DNA of 64,000 nucleotides from Kingdonia uniflora. Taxonomy: Eukaryota; Streptophyta; Magnoliopsida; Ranunculales; Circaeasteraceae. Location of the stretch: assembly GCA_014058105.1 (NCBI GenBank), contig JACGCM010002205.1, positions 868,001 through 932,000 on the forward strand, read 5' to 3'. A program made the translations under genes and the position numbers. This document shows positions 45,300-57,239 of this stretch, in pieces; position 1 is the first letter of the stretch; each line of letters begins with the position of its first letter. The notes beneath the pieces are model-generated. The model did not search any database and was not told where the DNA came from. It saw only the letters and a list, made by a program, of their open reading frames with translations.

Positions 45300-47110
45300 G
45301 GTGTCTTTATTCGGTACCCAATACTCTGGCTAAGTAAGCCAAGAAGTCGGCGTGGCGATTCTCTCCTCGAGGGAGGTATTCGAGCTTAACTTTGTGAAAT
45401 TTGTTTAGCTTTTCTGCAACCAAAGCTGCATAATTGACAATGATGCTGTTCTTTTTGTAATGTTCTGGGTAGTGATGAACGATTAGAAGAGAGTCTGCGT
45501 AGGCCAAGATTTAAGTGATTCTGAGTTTGAGAGCCATATCCAGACCATGAATGAGTGCCTCTTACTCTGTAATATTGTTCGAGGCCTCGAAGTCGAGACG
45601 GATGGATTTCTTGATTCTGTCGTTGAAAGGTGTAATGAGAACGATCCTAATTCCTGACCCTGCGGGTCCTGCTGAACCATTGGCGAGGAGCCTCTGCCCT
45701 TTTTGAGATATCCATGATGCTCGATCATCAAAAGATTTGGAGGGTAGAAACTCATCTGCTGCATCTTCGGCGAGATCTGGGTCATGTTCTTCCCAGTCAA
45801 GATCGGAAACTAGAATGTCTGCTAGGAAATCAGCAACTGCTTGACCCTTTTCTAAAATTCGCTGCTCGAATTTGATTTCATGCTCCCCCAAACTGACGGA
45901 CCACTGCTGTATTCGTCTGGATTTCTCTTTCTTATACAATAGTTTCCGAAGTGGGTAGTTTGTCATGACTTTGACAGGATGTGCTTGAAAATAGTGCTTG
46001 AGCTTTTGTACGGTGTAAACGAGAGTTAAAAGTAATCTTTCTATTTTAGAGTACCTCGTTTTCGCTGGAGTTAGTGTTTTGCTGATGAAGAAGATCGGTT
46101 TCTCAATTTTTCCTTCGAGCTGAATGAGAACCGAGCTGAGAGATGCATCTATAACTGCAAGGTAGATAATCAGTTCCTCATTGCCTATCGGAGTGCTCAT
46201 GATTGGAACCCTCCCTAGGTAAGTTTTAAGTTCCTGAAAAGCTGCTTCCCATTCTGGTGTCCAGTTGATATCTTTGTTCTTTGAACCTTTGCCTCATTGA
46301 GTAGAACCTCTGAGTAGCATAAATAACCATATGCATCGGCCCGGGGATTTGGATACGAATCTGTTGATTGCTGTAATCTTTCCTGTGAGCTTTTGTACAT
46401 CCTTCTTTATTGATGGTGAAGGCATGTCCAGAAGAGCTCGAATTTGATCTAGATCTGCTTCTATCACTTTCTTGCTGATAAGATGACCCAAGAACTTGCT
46501 CGAGTGAACACCAAACTGGCATTTATCAGGATTAAGCTTCATTTTATAGGATCGCAATATACTGAATACTGTAGAGAGATGAGAGATGTGATCTTCTTTC
46601 TTTAGGCTCTTGCAAAGCATGTCGTCAATATAAACTTTCACTGTTTATCCCAAGTGTTCTTTGAACATACTTGTGACCAGCCTTTGGTAAGTGGCTCTTG
46701 CTTTCTTAAGGCCAAATGGCATGACCTTGTAACAGTAGAGATCTATTTCTCAAATAAATGTTGTCTTTTCTTGATCTGCTTCCAAGAGTGGAATCTGATT
46801 GTACCCTAAAGCGGAGTCCATCATGGACAAGAGTTCATGACCTGCTGTAGAGTCGAGGATCTGATGAATGATCAGAAGAGTGAAACTGTCTTTCAGCGTG
46901 TGCTTGTTAAGATCTGTAAAATCGACGCAGACCCGAACCTTCCCATTCTTCTTTGGAATAACAACGATATTAGAAATCCAGTCTGGGTACTTGGCTTCTC
47001 AAATGAAACCGACCTCGATAAGTTTATCGATCTCCTTGCTCACCTCGTCTCTAAGTCTTAGAGATAACCTACGTTGCTTCTTCCTAGCTGCTGTGGGGCC
47101 TTCGCAGATA
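45300..47110 (-). pseudogene. Element B reverse transcriptase and RNase H
   Basis: RT begins KEIDKLIEVGFI near 47040, then WISNIVVIPKKNGKVRVCVD, LLSMMDSALGYNQIPL, MPFGLKKARATYQRLVTSMF and the active site VYIDDMLCKS (46610-46640), followed by LGHLISKKVIEADL and KLTGKITAINRFVSK. RT-linked RNase H follows at 45700-46200 (TLTPAKTRYSKIERLLLTLV, QQWSVSLGEHEIKFEQ). The RVT_3 RNase H (45300-45690) has ADSLLIVHHYPEHYKK and LPRGENRHADFLAYLA. A handful of stops and shifts; catalytic motifs are kept. Confidence 0.85.
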
Positions 47111-47334
47111 TTTTAAATATGGCAAGACTTTGAGGGGTCTACGCCTGGCATTTCTTGGAAGTTCCATGCGAAAACATCTTTGTTGGATTGTAGGAAAGAA
47201 ATAAGAGCTTCTTTCTCTATTTGAATTAATTTCGTACCAATATAAGTACCTCGGTTAACTCCATCGATCTGGATGTATTCCACGGGCTCGGCTGGAGAAG
47301 ACTGATCACCGTGGTGATCAGCCTTCTGTGATTA

Positions 47335-47880
47335 CTATACAACAATCTGGTCGAGAACTGGCAAGACTGTATTCTCGCAAGCTTGAGGATGTTTTTGACT
47401 TCCTTTGATTTCATAAATACCGTTGTTATGTTTGAAACGGAGTGCTTGGCGGAACGTGGACGGGATGGCTTCCATATTGTACAGCCAACAACATCCAGGT
47501 ATCCCCAAATACCTTGGTAGAATGTAATACGGGATAGCTTCCATATTGTGCATTGATGATTTTAAAAATAACGTCGATAGTGGTAGGCTCTGCTGTGATC
47601 GGGAGAGTAATCTTCCCAACTCGTACTTCTTTGGACCCATTAAACCCACTGATGTCTGTCTCGCTTTGAACGACCTAATCTAAGAGTCCCATCTGGTCAA
47701 TCGTGCTCTGAAAAAGGATCTCAATCCCACTTCATGTGTCCACCATCATGGTGTGCATTACGAAGTTCCTCATTTTGAGCATAATTACTAGTGCGTCATG
47801 ATGAGGATACTTCACATGCCTTGTGTCGCAGTCTTTGAAGGAGATTCATTTTCGACGACTGCTTGACTCTGGGAGGAGCT
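47335..47880 (-). pseudogene. Element B protease, active site disrupted
   Basis: Reads SFKDCDTRHVKYPHHDALVI, then MMVDT followed by a stop where Gly of DTG should be, then SGIEILFQSTIDQMGLLD, GKITLPITAEPTTIDVIFKI and YEIKGSQKHPQACENT. The GRPWLH region is altered by a short duplication: TGGCTTCCATATTGT and TAGCTTCCATATTGT stand about 70 bases apart near 47465 and 47537. Confidence 0.7.
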
Positions 47881-49708
47881 TGGCTTCCTTGTCCTGGACG
47901 GCAAGGTCACAACACTCGCCCAACTTTCTCCGCTTGACCTTGTTGGAATTCAAAACCTGATTGATCTCGATCATATTGCTACAGTAGAGATGATATAGAT
48001 GCTTTTCCTTTGCTTGTTCTATTGCTTGAGTCACATCACCTGGTTTCAGATAGCTCCCATCTTTATAGCTGGGAAGATCGATGATGTATTCGAGCATCTT
48101 CCCTTCCTTAAAAATAATATCCAGGAGCTTTTTCAAACCATAGCAATTGTCGGTGCTGTGGTTCTTAATCTTGTGATATTCGCAATAAGGTCGACCTGCT
48201 ATTGGATCAAGAAATCGAGCTGGACGAAAACATTTATCTTTTTGGGGAACAGAATAGATCACGGAAAGCTTGGCATTCAACTTTGGTATGACTGTTCTTG
48301 ATGGTTTCTGCGACCTTTGATTGTTGTCTCTTCCTGGTCCTGTCTTTGTTCGTTTAGGATCGCCTTGGTCGCTCGAGCTACGGTTGTTGCTGGAATCTAT
48401 AGAAGGAGCCTTGGTGTTGTGGATTGCCTTTACGAGTTTATTCGGTTCGGGAATCATGTGCTCCAGATCGATGTAATTGTTGACTTTCTCGATCATATCT
48501 TCGAGAGTCTTGGGCTTCTTCAGGAAGAGATACTCTTTAGCTTTGCAATTAAACTACAGAGCATTTGTGAATACGAACACAACTGTCCTTTAATCTAGAT
48601 TGTCGACCTTCCGAGCCAGTTTGAGAAACTTCTTGGAGATCTCCTCGAGTGTTTCCCCTTGTGCTTGTTTGAGACTTATAAGAGAATATAAGTTCTCTTC
48701 TTTGTCTTTGTTGTGGGCATAAGCCTTGATGAAGATTTTCTGTAACTGCTCGAAAGTATGAATCGAACCTTCCGGTAAATAGTGGAACCAATGGAGAGGT
48801 TCCTCCTAGAGACTGGTAGCGAAGAGCCGGTAAAGGATGTGATTCAGATTAGAATGTAAACCCAATGAATCGCGGAATTGTTGAACATGCTAGCCAGGAT
48901 CGATTCCTTTGTATTTGGCGATCTTGGGTGTATGAAAACCTGTTGGGACATTCATATCAAATAATTATTTAGCATTTGGACTACCTTGTAATTTATGCGA
49001 GTCATCCTTCGCGTCTAAAGCCGTTTCTTTGATGATCTACCTGATACGCTGGTCCATGAGCTCCTGAGAAATATAATGCTGAGGGATAGAAGCTGCTGGA
49101 ACTGCTGGAACTGCTGGAACTACCGGAACTGTTGGAACTGTCGGAACTGTTAGAACCGCTTGACGTATGAGTCTGGGAACGTGGTTACCTGCTTCCTCGC
49201 TCATATGTTTAGGAAGTGGAGCTCGATAAGGAGGTCGCAGGACTTCCTCGGGTTGCTTGGAAGGCCTGCGATCTCTACTGATATTTGTCTGCGCCTCCTA
49301 TCCCAAATGAATTGAGACTATCGGTACTTGTGGATCCTCATAATGAATCCTGGAAATGTCTGTACTGTGTACCTCATGTGGCCCTAACCTCTTGTGAAGG
49401 GAAACGCTTGAGGTCGTTGGTACTGTCTCGCGTTCTCTCAGGGCTGGTGGTGGTTGGCTGCTCTGTATTATTTTCAGGGCTGTTTGAAAAGCTAACATCT
49501 GAGCTTCTTGTTTCTTTGTCTCCAGAACTTGAGCTTGACGCTCTCATTCTGACTCCTTCATGCAGAGCTCTCGATCTGCCAATAGCAGACGCTCGAGCTG
49601 ACTCTACTTCTCGGCTTCGGCAATTAAGCTCGCCTGAAGTTCGACAATCCGATCAGGCCCCCTTGAACATTCAGGCTGAGCTTCCGATGATTGATGTGTT
49701 TGAACCAT
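47846..49708 (-). pseudogene. Element B gag
   Basis: The start is probably the ATG at 49708-49706, reading MVQTHQSSEAQPECSRGP. The N-terminal third is Ser/Pro-rich and broken. The capsid core lies at 48480-48890, and the open part 47846-48496 has MIEKVNNYIDLEHMI, RPYCEYHKIKNHSTDNCYGL with the C-x3-H-x4-H-x4-C knuckle, and LDIIFKEGKMLEYI. A run of GGAACTGCT/GGAACTGTC units (49095-49155) encodes a short Val/Pro/Ala repeat. It makes the virus-like particle. Confidence 0.8.
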
Positions 49709-49776
49709 AATTGAATACTGCTTGACTGATGAGTATTTATTGTGGCTCTTAAGTACGTGGAAAAATTGTGCGATTC

Positions 49777-49791
49777 CCACAGACGACGCCA
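49777..49791 (-). other. Element B primer binding site
   Basis: On the minus strand TGGCGTCGTCTGTGG begins two bases after the LTR end. It differs from that of element A by one base in the first ten, so tRNA identity is uncertain. Confidence 0.6.
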
Positions 49792-49793
49792 AA

Positions 49794-50387
49794 TGTAGGG
49801 ACCAGATTTCGCAAAGCTCGAAATAGCTTGAAATCGATGCTTACACCAATAACTACTATGAAAAGAATTAAATAAGGGATAACACTTGACACAGGGGATT
49901 TAGCGTGGAAAACCTGTAAGCAGGTAAAAACCACGACCTCGAGTGGAGGACCTTGTTAAAGTAGCATTATTGCGAGAGAGATAATCTAATTACAAGAGTT
50001 AATCTAAGAAAAAATAGCTAGAGATTAGATAATTGTATGTATCAAATTATCTGTCCACCGTCCTGCTTCCTTAGGAGCTCTGCCCTTTTATAGACCCTAC
50101 TCTCGGCTTGACATCGTACTTGAACACGTTCTCCTGAAAGTGGAAGTCATGGGGAGTTGAGTGTGTAACTGCTAGCTCGTGGGAGATAGGTGTATGTTGA
50201 CCTGTTCTGTTTACATCTATTGTGGACGACCCACGTTCTACTTGAGTTCGTGGTCAATATGTAACTGTTGACGTGTATCTAATGTGTTTGTTTATGCGTG
50301 AGTCTGGTACTGGATAAGATCGAGTCTTCCGAAGCTCGAGGTATAGATGAGATCGAGTGTCCATAGCTCGAGGGATAAGTCTCTACA
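49794..50387 (-). repeat. Element B 5' LTR (right copy)
   Basis: Begins TGTAGGGACCAG, ends GTCTCTACA and matches 36396-36996. The first 155 bases show about nine differences by eye. Confidence 0.92.
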
Positions 50388-50925
50388 GGTGATGATGTGA
50401 ACTCAGGCCCGTGATGGTGTGTTTAAACGTGTACAGGCACTGTACTGGGTACTGTATACACGATATTTTGGATTGCGGAACTGTGATATGTATCTGGAAG
50501 ATCTGGAGGAGCCTGATTATGGCAGTATGTGTGAGGCAGAAGCAAAAGGGGCAGAGGAGTACTTTGAGTTTCGCGTCTGATTACAATTTTGGAATCCTCC
50601 TGAACGATGTGGGGGAATGTGGACTTGAGCAAAGTTGCTGGTGAAGAGGGAAGATGAAGCTACATCGAGGGGTTTATGAAGTTTTAATATTATAGAGGGG
50701 GTATGTGGTTAGGAATTGTTGATGGTGGGGAATGTAACTGTGGGATTGATGTTAGTGGAATGAATTAATGTGTATCACTTGTCGAATGAAAGTTGTACTT
50801 GTTTAATTTTTGGAAATGGAAAATGTATTGAAATGAATTATTGTCTAATATGATGATATTGGTGATGTTGTCGAATACAATCCCATGAATATAGGAATTT
50901 GTAGGTGCAATAAAAAATAGGGGAA
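50388..50925 (+). repeat. Duplicated flank, right copy (right of element B)
   Basis: Pairs with 35848-36395. It starts within the small-protein frame (GTGAACTCAGGCCCGTGATG) and ends at GGTGCAATAAAAAATA. The reading frame of the small protein is kept except for one TGA. Confidence 0.85.
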
Positions 50926-50937
50926 CGAACATGAAAG

Positions 50938-51261
50938 ATGATTATGGCAAGATGTGTTCCTTTAGGTGATAGTATAAAATACAAAGAAAATGATGTAGAT
51001 CATCTATTTGGGAAGATAGGTCGTGCTCTGGGGGGTATTAATGTATCCAAAGAAACTCTTCGAGATATGGAAGGACTGAAGCATGAATGTAGACGTTTAT
51101 TGATGGTGGGAAGGCGAAGAGTCAAAAAAGTTGAGAAGCAACGCATGAGGCGTTACATTCGAGGAACTGAACAGTCGCGAAGTAGTGTAACGAACAGTCA
51201 CGTGGGGTCTATAAATAGGGTAGAGGTGGGCAACTGTGCATACTTTTCGGAAAAAAAATAA
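50938..51261 (+). CDS. Element C antisense hypothetical basic protein
   Basis: 107 open codons with ENDVDHLFGKIGRALGGINV, KHECRRLLMVGRRRVKKVEK and QRMRRYIRGTEQSRSS. Strongly basic in the second half. No family recognised; in position it follows the small protein, as do the charged proteins of A (4794) and B (38925). Confidence 0.4.
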   Translation: MIMARCVPLGDSIKYKENDVDHLFGKIGRALGGINVSKETLRDMEGLKHECRRLLMVGRRRVKKVEKQRMRRYIRGTEQSRSSVTNSHVGSINRVEVGNCAYFSEKK

Positions 51262-51538
51262 AAAAATAATAGAGTGAATTACTGTTGCTCATTGTGGGAG
51301 TGGTTAGATACGATTGCTAAGGAGGAGATTAGCGTGGTGATTGAAAGGGCCAAGCGAGCAATGGAGAGGGATACAAAAGCAGCGCAGAAACAAGGTTAGT
51401 AATTCTTATTGTTTGTTTGTAATTTTGATTGATTGATGTTATAGATGAAGAATAGGAAGATAAGTGAATGTTAAAAAGAAAAGCATTTAATCTAGGCCTG
51501 TGGTTAGGTAACGTAATTGGTTAAGTTTAGATAAAAAT

Positions 51539-52884
51539 TTGAGTAAGGCAAATGTATGTAATTTGTTGATGTTTTTCTGTTTTACAGCTTTGAAGGAAGC
51601 CGGGAAGAAAGCTGAAGTGGATGAGGAATTGTATAAGATAAGGAGAGGATTTTTTGGCAGGATCGATAACTTAGCTATTGACCAAGATAGTTTAAGTACG
51701 CTATTTCAAGAAGTAGGGCTTAAAAGGTTGAGAACTAAAGGTTCGGAGGTGCATATGATTGGTGGAAAAATGTCAGCGAAGAATAAGAGAGCTGCGGATG
51801 GAAGTTTGCCATTGGAAAATCCTAGGTTGTCGGGGTATAATACTGACACTGAGATAGATGTTATGCTCAGGGAATCTTTTGGAAAGAATAAGAAAAAGAG
51901 GGTGGCAAGCTCTGAAGTTCCCCCTTTGCTATACCATAAGAGGACTACTCGACAGCCATCAATGGAGGGGGTCAATCTTACTGCTAAGCCAGCTGTGGTG
52001 GTTCGTGGGTTACCTCCATGAGGTTCGAGCAGTGTGTTCCCCAAGAAGACTACTGGTGGTGGGACGTCGAAGAAGAAATTTGTGGAGGAGTCTGAAATGG
52101 AAGTACAAAAGACCAAAGAGTCCTATACGTCTGGGACAAATAAGCTGAAGATGGAGATGGAGGATTGTATGGTGGGGATTGATAGCTTAAATACATTTTT
52201 AAGCGAGGGGCAGAAGAATTTGGCAAAGGTGAGAAATTTTAATGCGTTAGATTGAATGAAAATTTTGGTAGGTCACTCAAATACTCATTATATGACTTTC
52301 GTGCGGATTAAGAAGTTGATGGGTGAAGCCATGGGTCGTGTTGTGGGCAGTAGTGAGTGGGTACAGAGAATGCTGATCTGAATGAAACGCTGGACAGGTA
52401 CAAGATAGAAGCAAAGAAGGCAAAGGAGGCGGCGCTGGCAGAAGTAAAGAAAGTGTTGGAGAAAGAGAAAATGGAGGATTTGGCGTTGTTGAAAGCTACC
52501 TAAGAAAAGGATGTTAGATAACAAGTTTTCGACGCTCGCAGAGCAATGGAGTTAGAGCAGGGCAAACTGCTCGATGAAGTGAAAGCTCGAATGAATATAG
52601 AGAAATTGGAAAAGTATAAGGAAGTGAGGATGCACTTTCTAGGAGAATTTGAGGAGTCAGAAGAAAGGAAAAAATATTACAAGGGACTTGTAAAAGCTGG
52701 TGGTCTTGTGTATGATGACAGCTTAGACGAGGATATACCCCAGACTCCTGATGTGCATGGAGCAATTGAAGTGATCCAAGAAGAAGTGATGATGGAAGTC
52801 GACGGTCCTCATCTTAGTGAGGAAGCAGATGTACAGGTACCCAAAGGTGCCTTAAATGAAGAAAAATTTCCTCAGAAATGTTGA
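51539..52884 (+). pseudogene. Element C antisense coiled-coil protein, PF04195-like part missing
   Basis: After a TTTTACAG acceptor near 51590 the frame reads [40 protein letters not shown], a basic linker with [13 protein letters not shown] and [16 protein letters not shown], then (frame change near 52025) KKKFVEESEMEVQKTKESY. Later come DLNETLDRYKIEAKKAKEA and MELEQGKLLDEVKARMNIEK. The end has KYYKGLVKAGGLVYDDSLDE followed by an acidic tail to a TGA at 52882-52884. It matches the linker plus coiled coil plus tail of the proteins in A and B. The PF04195-like core that should precede it is not seen. Confidence 0.5.
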
Positions 52885-53329
52885 ATCAGGTTTAAATTAT
52901 GTTGTCTTAAGTTAATGTATGTATCAAATGGTCAGTGGGACCGAAACAATTTTAATTTTATATGTGCGAAGAATATTTGTTTTGTTGTTGTAAAATTTTA
53001 ATAAATAACTATCGTGCAATAAGTTTGAGTAGATTTGATAAGTGATGTTTCGAAAATGATGATAGATTCGAGCAGATAGGTAAAGAACGCTAGTGTGCGT
53101 GATATGTGAAAGATGGCCAAGAAATGGCAAGTAATGAGTACCAGATGTATATCCTGAGATGGGTATCTGGATTTTGATATAAGAGGAACAAGAACTCAGA
53201 GGAGGTTGCTCGATAAGTAAAAAATGCGAAGTAGAACATCCTGTAATTAAATATTTGTTCGCATACAATTGAATGATATGTGTTAGGTATTCTTATGGAA
53301 GTAAGGACCAAAGAACAAATCAAGATAGT

Positions 53330-53700
53330 AAGGAATATGTTTGTCTCATGCATACTTGATAAGTATTGATTGAAATCAAATTGAAGTAGTAAAGATATCG
53401 TTTGTTTGATGTATACTTGATAAGTATGGATCGAGATCAAATCGAAGTAGTAAAGATATCGTTTGTCTGATGTATACTTGATAAGTATGGATCGAGATCA
53501 AATCAAAGTAGTAAAGATATCGTTTGTCTGATGTATACTTGATAAGTATGGATCGAGATCAAATCAAAGTAGTAAAGATATCGTTTATCTGATGTATACT
53601 TGATAAGTATAGATCAAGATCAAATCAAAGTAGTAAAGATATTGTTTGTCTGATGTATACTTGATAAGTATAGATCAAGATCAAATTGAAGTAGTAAAGA
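53330..53700. repeat. 61-bp tandem repeat in element C
   Basis: Six units with the landmark GATGTATACTTGATAAGTAT at 53408, 53469, 53530, 53591 and 53652, and a weaker one at about 53347, period 61 bp. Each unit also holds GATCGAGATCAAATCAAAGT and AGTAAAGATATCG. It lies in the same place as the 154-bp array of B, just after pol. Confidence 0.9.
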
Positions 53701-53769
53701 AGACGATGATGAGTACAAATTGTTTATTTGATTAGAAGAAAATGGTTACAGTATCTCATTTGTAAAATA

Positions 53770-54830
53770 GTTTCAGTTAAGCAGTGTTCCACAGATATTC
53801 GAGCTCAACTTCGTCTTCAGTCATTAGCCAATAAGTTCCGCTATCTATTTTGTTACTGAAGATGTAGGGCCCTTCTCAGTTTTCTGATAGCTTTCCAGAA
53901 TTTTTAGGTCGAGTACTATCTTGGATCCGTCGTAGGACAAGGTCTCCAATACCAATTTTCCGTTAAACTTTTTGGCTGTATGCCTTTTTCAATGTATCAT
54001 GATATCGTCCCAGATTGGCAATGGCCTGGTCTCGGGTTTCTTCAATCCAATTGAGGTTGCAGAGTAGGCCAAGTTAATTAACCTCATCTGAGATTTGTCA
54101 TCGGGTACTTGGTAAATCGTGGTTTGAAGAGATGATTGCTTAGGTACCAAAAGCAATCATGAAAGGATTGCAGCCAGTGGAAACTCGAGGAGTGGTATGA
54201 TAGGCCCACAAAGCACTGAGTAGTTCATCCACCCATCTGCCTTTTTGTCATCAAGGCATTTTCATAAACCAGATTTGATACTTTTATTGATGGCTTCAGC
54301 CTGTTTGTTGCCTTAAGGATAATATGGTGTGGAAGTTGTTAACTGAATCTTGTATTTATGGAGAAAAGCAAGTACTTTAACACTGATGATCTGTTTGCCA
54401 TTATCAGAGCTTACCATGTGCGGACAACCAAACCTGGTGATAATATGCTCCCATAGGAACTTGATGAGCTCATTCTCATCAGTATGGAAAAGAAGAATTG
54501 CTTCGACCCACTTGGTGAAGTAATTAGTAGCGACTAAAACAAACCTTCTTTTTCCTGATGCTGGATAGAATGGGCCGATGATGTCGATTCCCCATCGTTT
54601 AAACGGCCAGAGGACATTACTAACATGCAAGTCGAGTGCTGGAATTTTGATATCCTGAGCGTGGATTTGGCATTTGTAGCATTTACGCACAAAGTTTTTG
54701 CAATCTTGTCGCATTTTGGGCCAGTATAATCCTTGTATGAATGCGCGGTGGCTAGCGATCTTCCTAAAACATGTATTCCATAGATACCCTCGTGAAGCTC
54801 TCTAATTTTGATTTGAGTATGTTTCTGTGA
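53770..54830 (-). pseudogene. Element C integrase
   Basis: Zinc finger FVRKCYKCQIHAQD; core RWGIDIIGPFYPASGKRRFV with the first Asp; NYFTKWVEAILL; MVSSDNGKQIISVKVLAFLH with the second Asp; then GNKQAEAINKSIKSGL with the catalytic Glu. The C-terminal part is broken but ends GPYIFSNKIDSGTYWLMTED and YLWNTA. All three catalytic residues remain, unlike A and B, although stops interrupt the frame after 54313. Confidence 0.82.
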
Positions 54831-56870
54831 GATGCATTCGATAAGTGGTCATCCTCCAGTGAGGCGATATAATATTTTATTTTGGACAGTAAATCTGGGG
54901 CACTTGGCAACAGGGATCGAGGTTCATCTTTGTTATAGGGGAGAAGCTTGAAGTTGAGGTATCTTCTCTAGTCGTCAGGGTCGTCATCTTCGGCAATGAT
55001 TATCATGAGTGTTGATAGAATATCAAGGCTAGAATGCTCGATGATTTCAATTTCCCAAGATCTTTTTTCACTGTCTTCCAACATGGCAGGGATGTAAGCT
55101 AACACATCAACATGACAATTTTCTTATCGAGGTAAATAAGATATTATTGCATGTTTAAATTTTTTTATCTTTTTTTCGACTAAAGCTACGTAATCAACCA
55201 TTTTGCTTGTTGTCTTGAAAGTTTTGTTATAATGATTTGCCACGAGTAAAAAGTCGATATATACTGCTAATTCTTCAGCTCTGAGGGTAAGTACAAGATC
55301 GAGACCATGTAAGATTCATTCGTATTCGGTCTCATTATTGGTAGCATAGAAGTTGAGTTTGATAGCTTTTTCGATGCGATGATTGGAAGTTGTAACGAGG
55401 ACTATGCCAATTCCGAATCTTTGTGGTCCTGCTAACCCGTTTGTAAAAAGTCGCTAACCTGAGCTTTTGGACCAAGCGTCTGGTTCTGCAATTGAGTCAT
55501 CTGTGAAGATTTCTTCAAGTTCTTCCCAATCGGGGTCATCGATGGGAAAATCTGCCAAAAAGTCGGCCATTACTTGTCCCTTGATGGATATTTGATGTTA
55601 GATGGAAATATCATATTCTCCAAGTAAAAAGACCATTGCTGATTCTGCAAAAAATTTCTTTATTGGAGAGTACCAGTTTAAGTAGATATTTGGTGATAAC
55701 CTTGATAGGATGAGCCTGAAAATAGGGACTAAGTTTTTGAGAGCTGTAGACCAAGGCGAGTAGCTAGTTTTCTGTTATTGTATGTCATTTTTTAGCAGGC
55801 ATAAAGGTTTTACTAAGGAAGTAGATTGGTTTTTCTACGCCGTCATCTTCTCAAACAAGAACAAAACTGATTTGCTCATCCATTGTGGATTGGTACATAG
55901 TAAGGGATTCGCCATCAATTAGAGTACTCATTATTGGAGGACGCCCTAAGTATCATTTAAGATCTTGGAAAGCCATTTCACAGTCGGGAGTCCAAATGAT
56001 TTCCTTTTGCTATTTGTGGGAAAGAGGAGTGGGGTTTCTACGAAGATGAAAGTAAAGGAGTTTGCATCGATCAGATGACTTGGAGATGAATCTGTGAAGA
56101 ACGGCTATTTTGCCAGTGAATTTTTGAACATCTTTTTCATTCGAGGAGATGGCATTTCCATGAGTACTTTAATTTAAGCTAGATCGATTTCTATCCCTCT
56201 TTTGCTAACGAGATATCCCAGGAATTTACTAGATGCGACCCCGAATTGATATTTTTTAGGGTTGAGTTTTATCTAGTATTTGCGAAGGATATCGAAGATA
56301 ATTTGAAGGTTGTTTGGATAATCTTCTCTCTTCAAGCTTTTACAGATCATATCATTAATATAAACTTCCATGATTTTGCCGAGGTAGTTTTTGAACATTT
56401 AGGTTACAAGTCTTTGGTAAGTAGCTCATGTATTTTTTAGCCCAAAAGGCATTACTGTATAACAGTAGAAACTTCTTTCAGTTATAAAGGTTGTTTTTCC
56501 TGATCTTCTTCGGCGAGTGATACTTGGTTGTATCCTGTGGCGGCATCCATCATAGAAAGAAGTTCGTGTCCTGCGACTGAATAAAGAAGTTACAGAATTA
56601 ATGGTAGCGGAAAACTGTCTTTGGGTGTGAATTTGTTGGGTTCTGTAAAGTCAATGCAAAGCCTAATTTTACCGTTTTTCTTTGGTACAACGATGATATT
56701 ATAAACCCATTTCGGATATTTGGCTTCCTAAATAAATCCTACACAAATAAGTTTATCAATTTCTTTGCTGACTACATCTCGAAGTTGGGGAACTAGATGC
56801 CGTTATTTTTAAATGACAGCTTTACTGTCGGGAAGGAGATTGAGTCGGTGTCAAGCGATGGAAGGATCAA
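54831..56870 (-). pseudogene. Element C reverse transcriptase and RNase H (heavily degraded)
   Basis: RNase H traces include ATNNETEYE and LLVANHYNKTFKTTSKMVDY (55180-55370). RT traces at 56300-56870 include KEIDKLI, PKWVYNIIVVPKKNGKIRL and EVYINDMICK, where the usual YIDD reads YIND. Stops are frequent in every frame. Plus-strand ORFs here are shadows. Confidence 0.65.
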
Positions 56871-57239
56871 TGCCAGGTATTTCTTGGAAAGTCTAGGCAA
56901 AGATGTCGATGTTTTTCTTAAGCTGTTGTATCATAGCCTCTTTTTTGTCGGTCGATAATTTAGAGCCGATGAAGGTTATACGCCCTTGGCCATCGAGTTC
57001 AATAGATGTGACCATCTCGATGCCATGCTTCTCGAATGTCGTTTACTCCTCGTGCTGTAGTTGCTACGCTTTGAGAAGTTTAATTGTATTAGGGTTGGTT
57101 GTGGTATTTTTGCACATTCGTATTGCTGCTTGGCTGCCTTTGATTTTATAAACTTCGTTATCCGTTGGAATACGTAGTGCCAGATGATAAGTTGATGGTA
57201 CTGCCTTGATAGAATGTAACCAACTTCGATCCAAAATTT

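Larger units (their letters stand above)
36396..50387 (-). mobile_element. Element B: Tat-type gypsy retrotransposon (innermost)
   Basis: LTRs of 601 and 594 bp bound a 14.0-kb element inside element C. From the right: primer site, gag, protease, RT, RNase H, integrase, a 154-bp tandem array, then about 6 kb of antisense genes, a polypurine tract (GCGAGGGGGTGAT, minus strand) and the 3' LTR. By eye the LTRs differ by about 6%, the lowest in the window, which fits its place as the last insertion. It is the most complete of the three Tat elements, although protease and integrase active sites are damaged. Confidence 0.9.

Noticed and set aside
46837..47116. Plus-strand ORFs opposite reverse transcriptase of element B
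   Set aside because: Shadows of conserved RT motifs read on the minus strand, as are 9996-10223 and 10377-10652 in element A.
49285..49710. 141-codon plus-strand ORF
   Set aside because: Opposite strand of element B gag; no codon signal of its own.
36391..50392. 5-bp target duplication for element B
   Set aside because: Flanks GAATT and GGTGA do not match; the 540-bp direct repeats outside B are far too long and diverged to be a target duplication.
56246..57151. Plus-strand ORFs in element C
   Set aside because: Shadows of degraded RT and protease on the minus strand.
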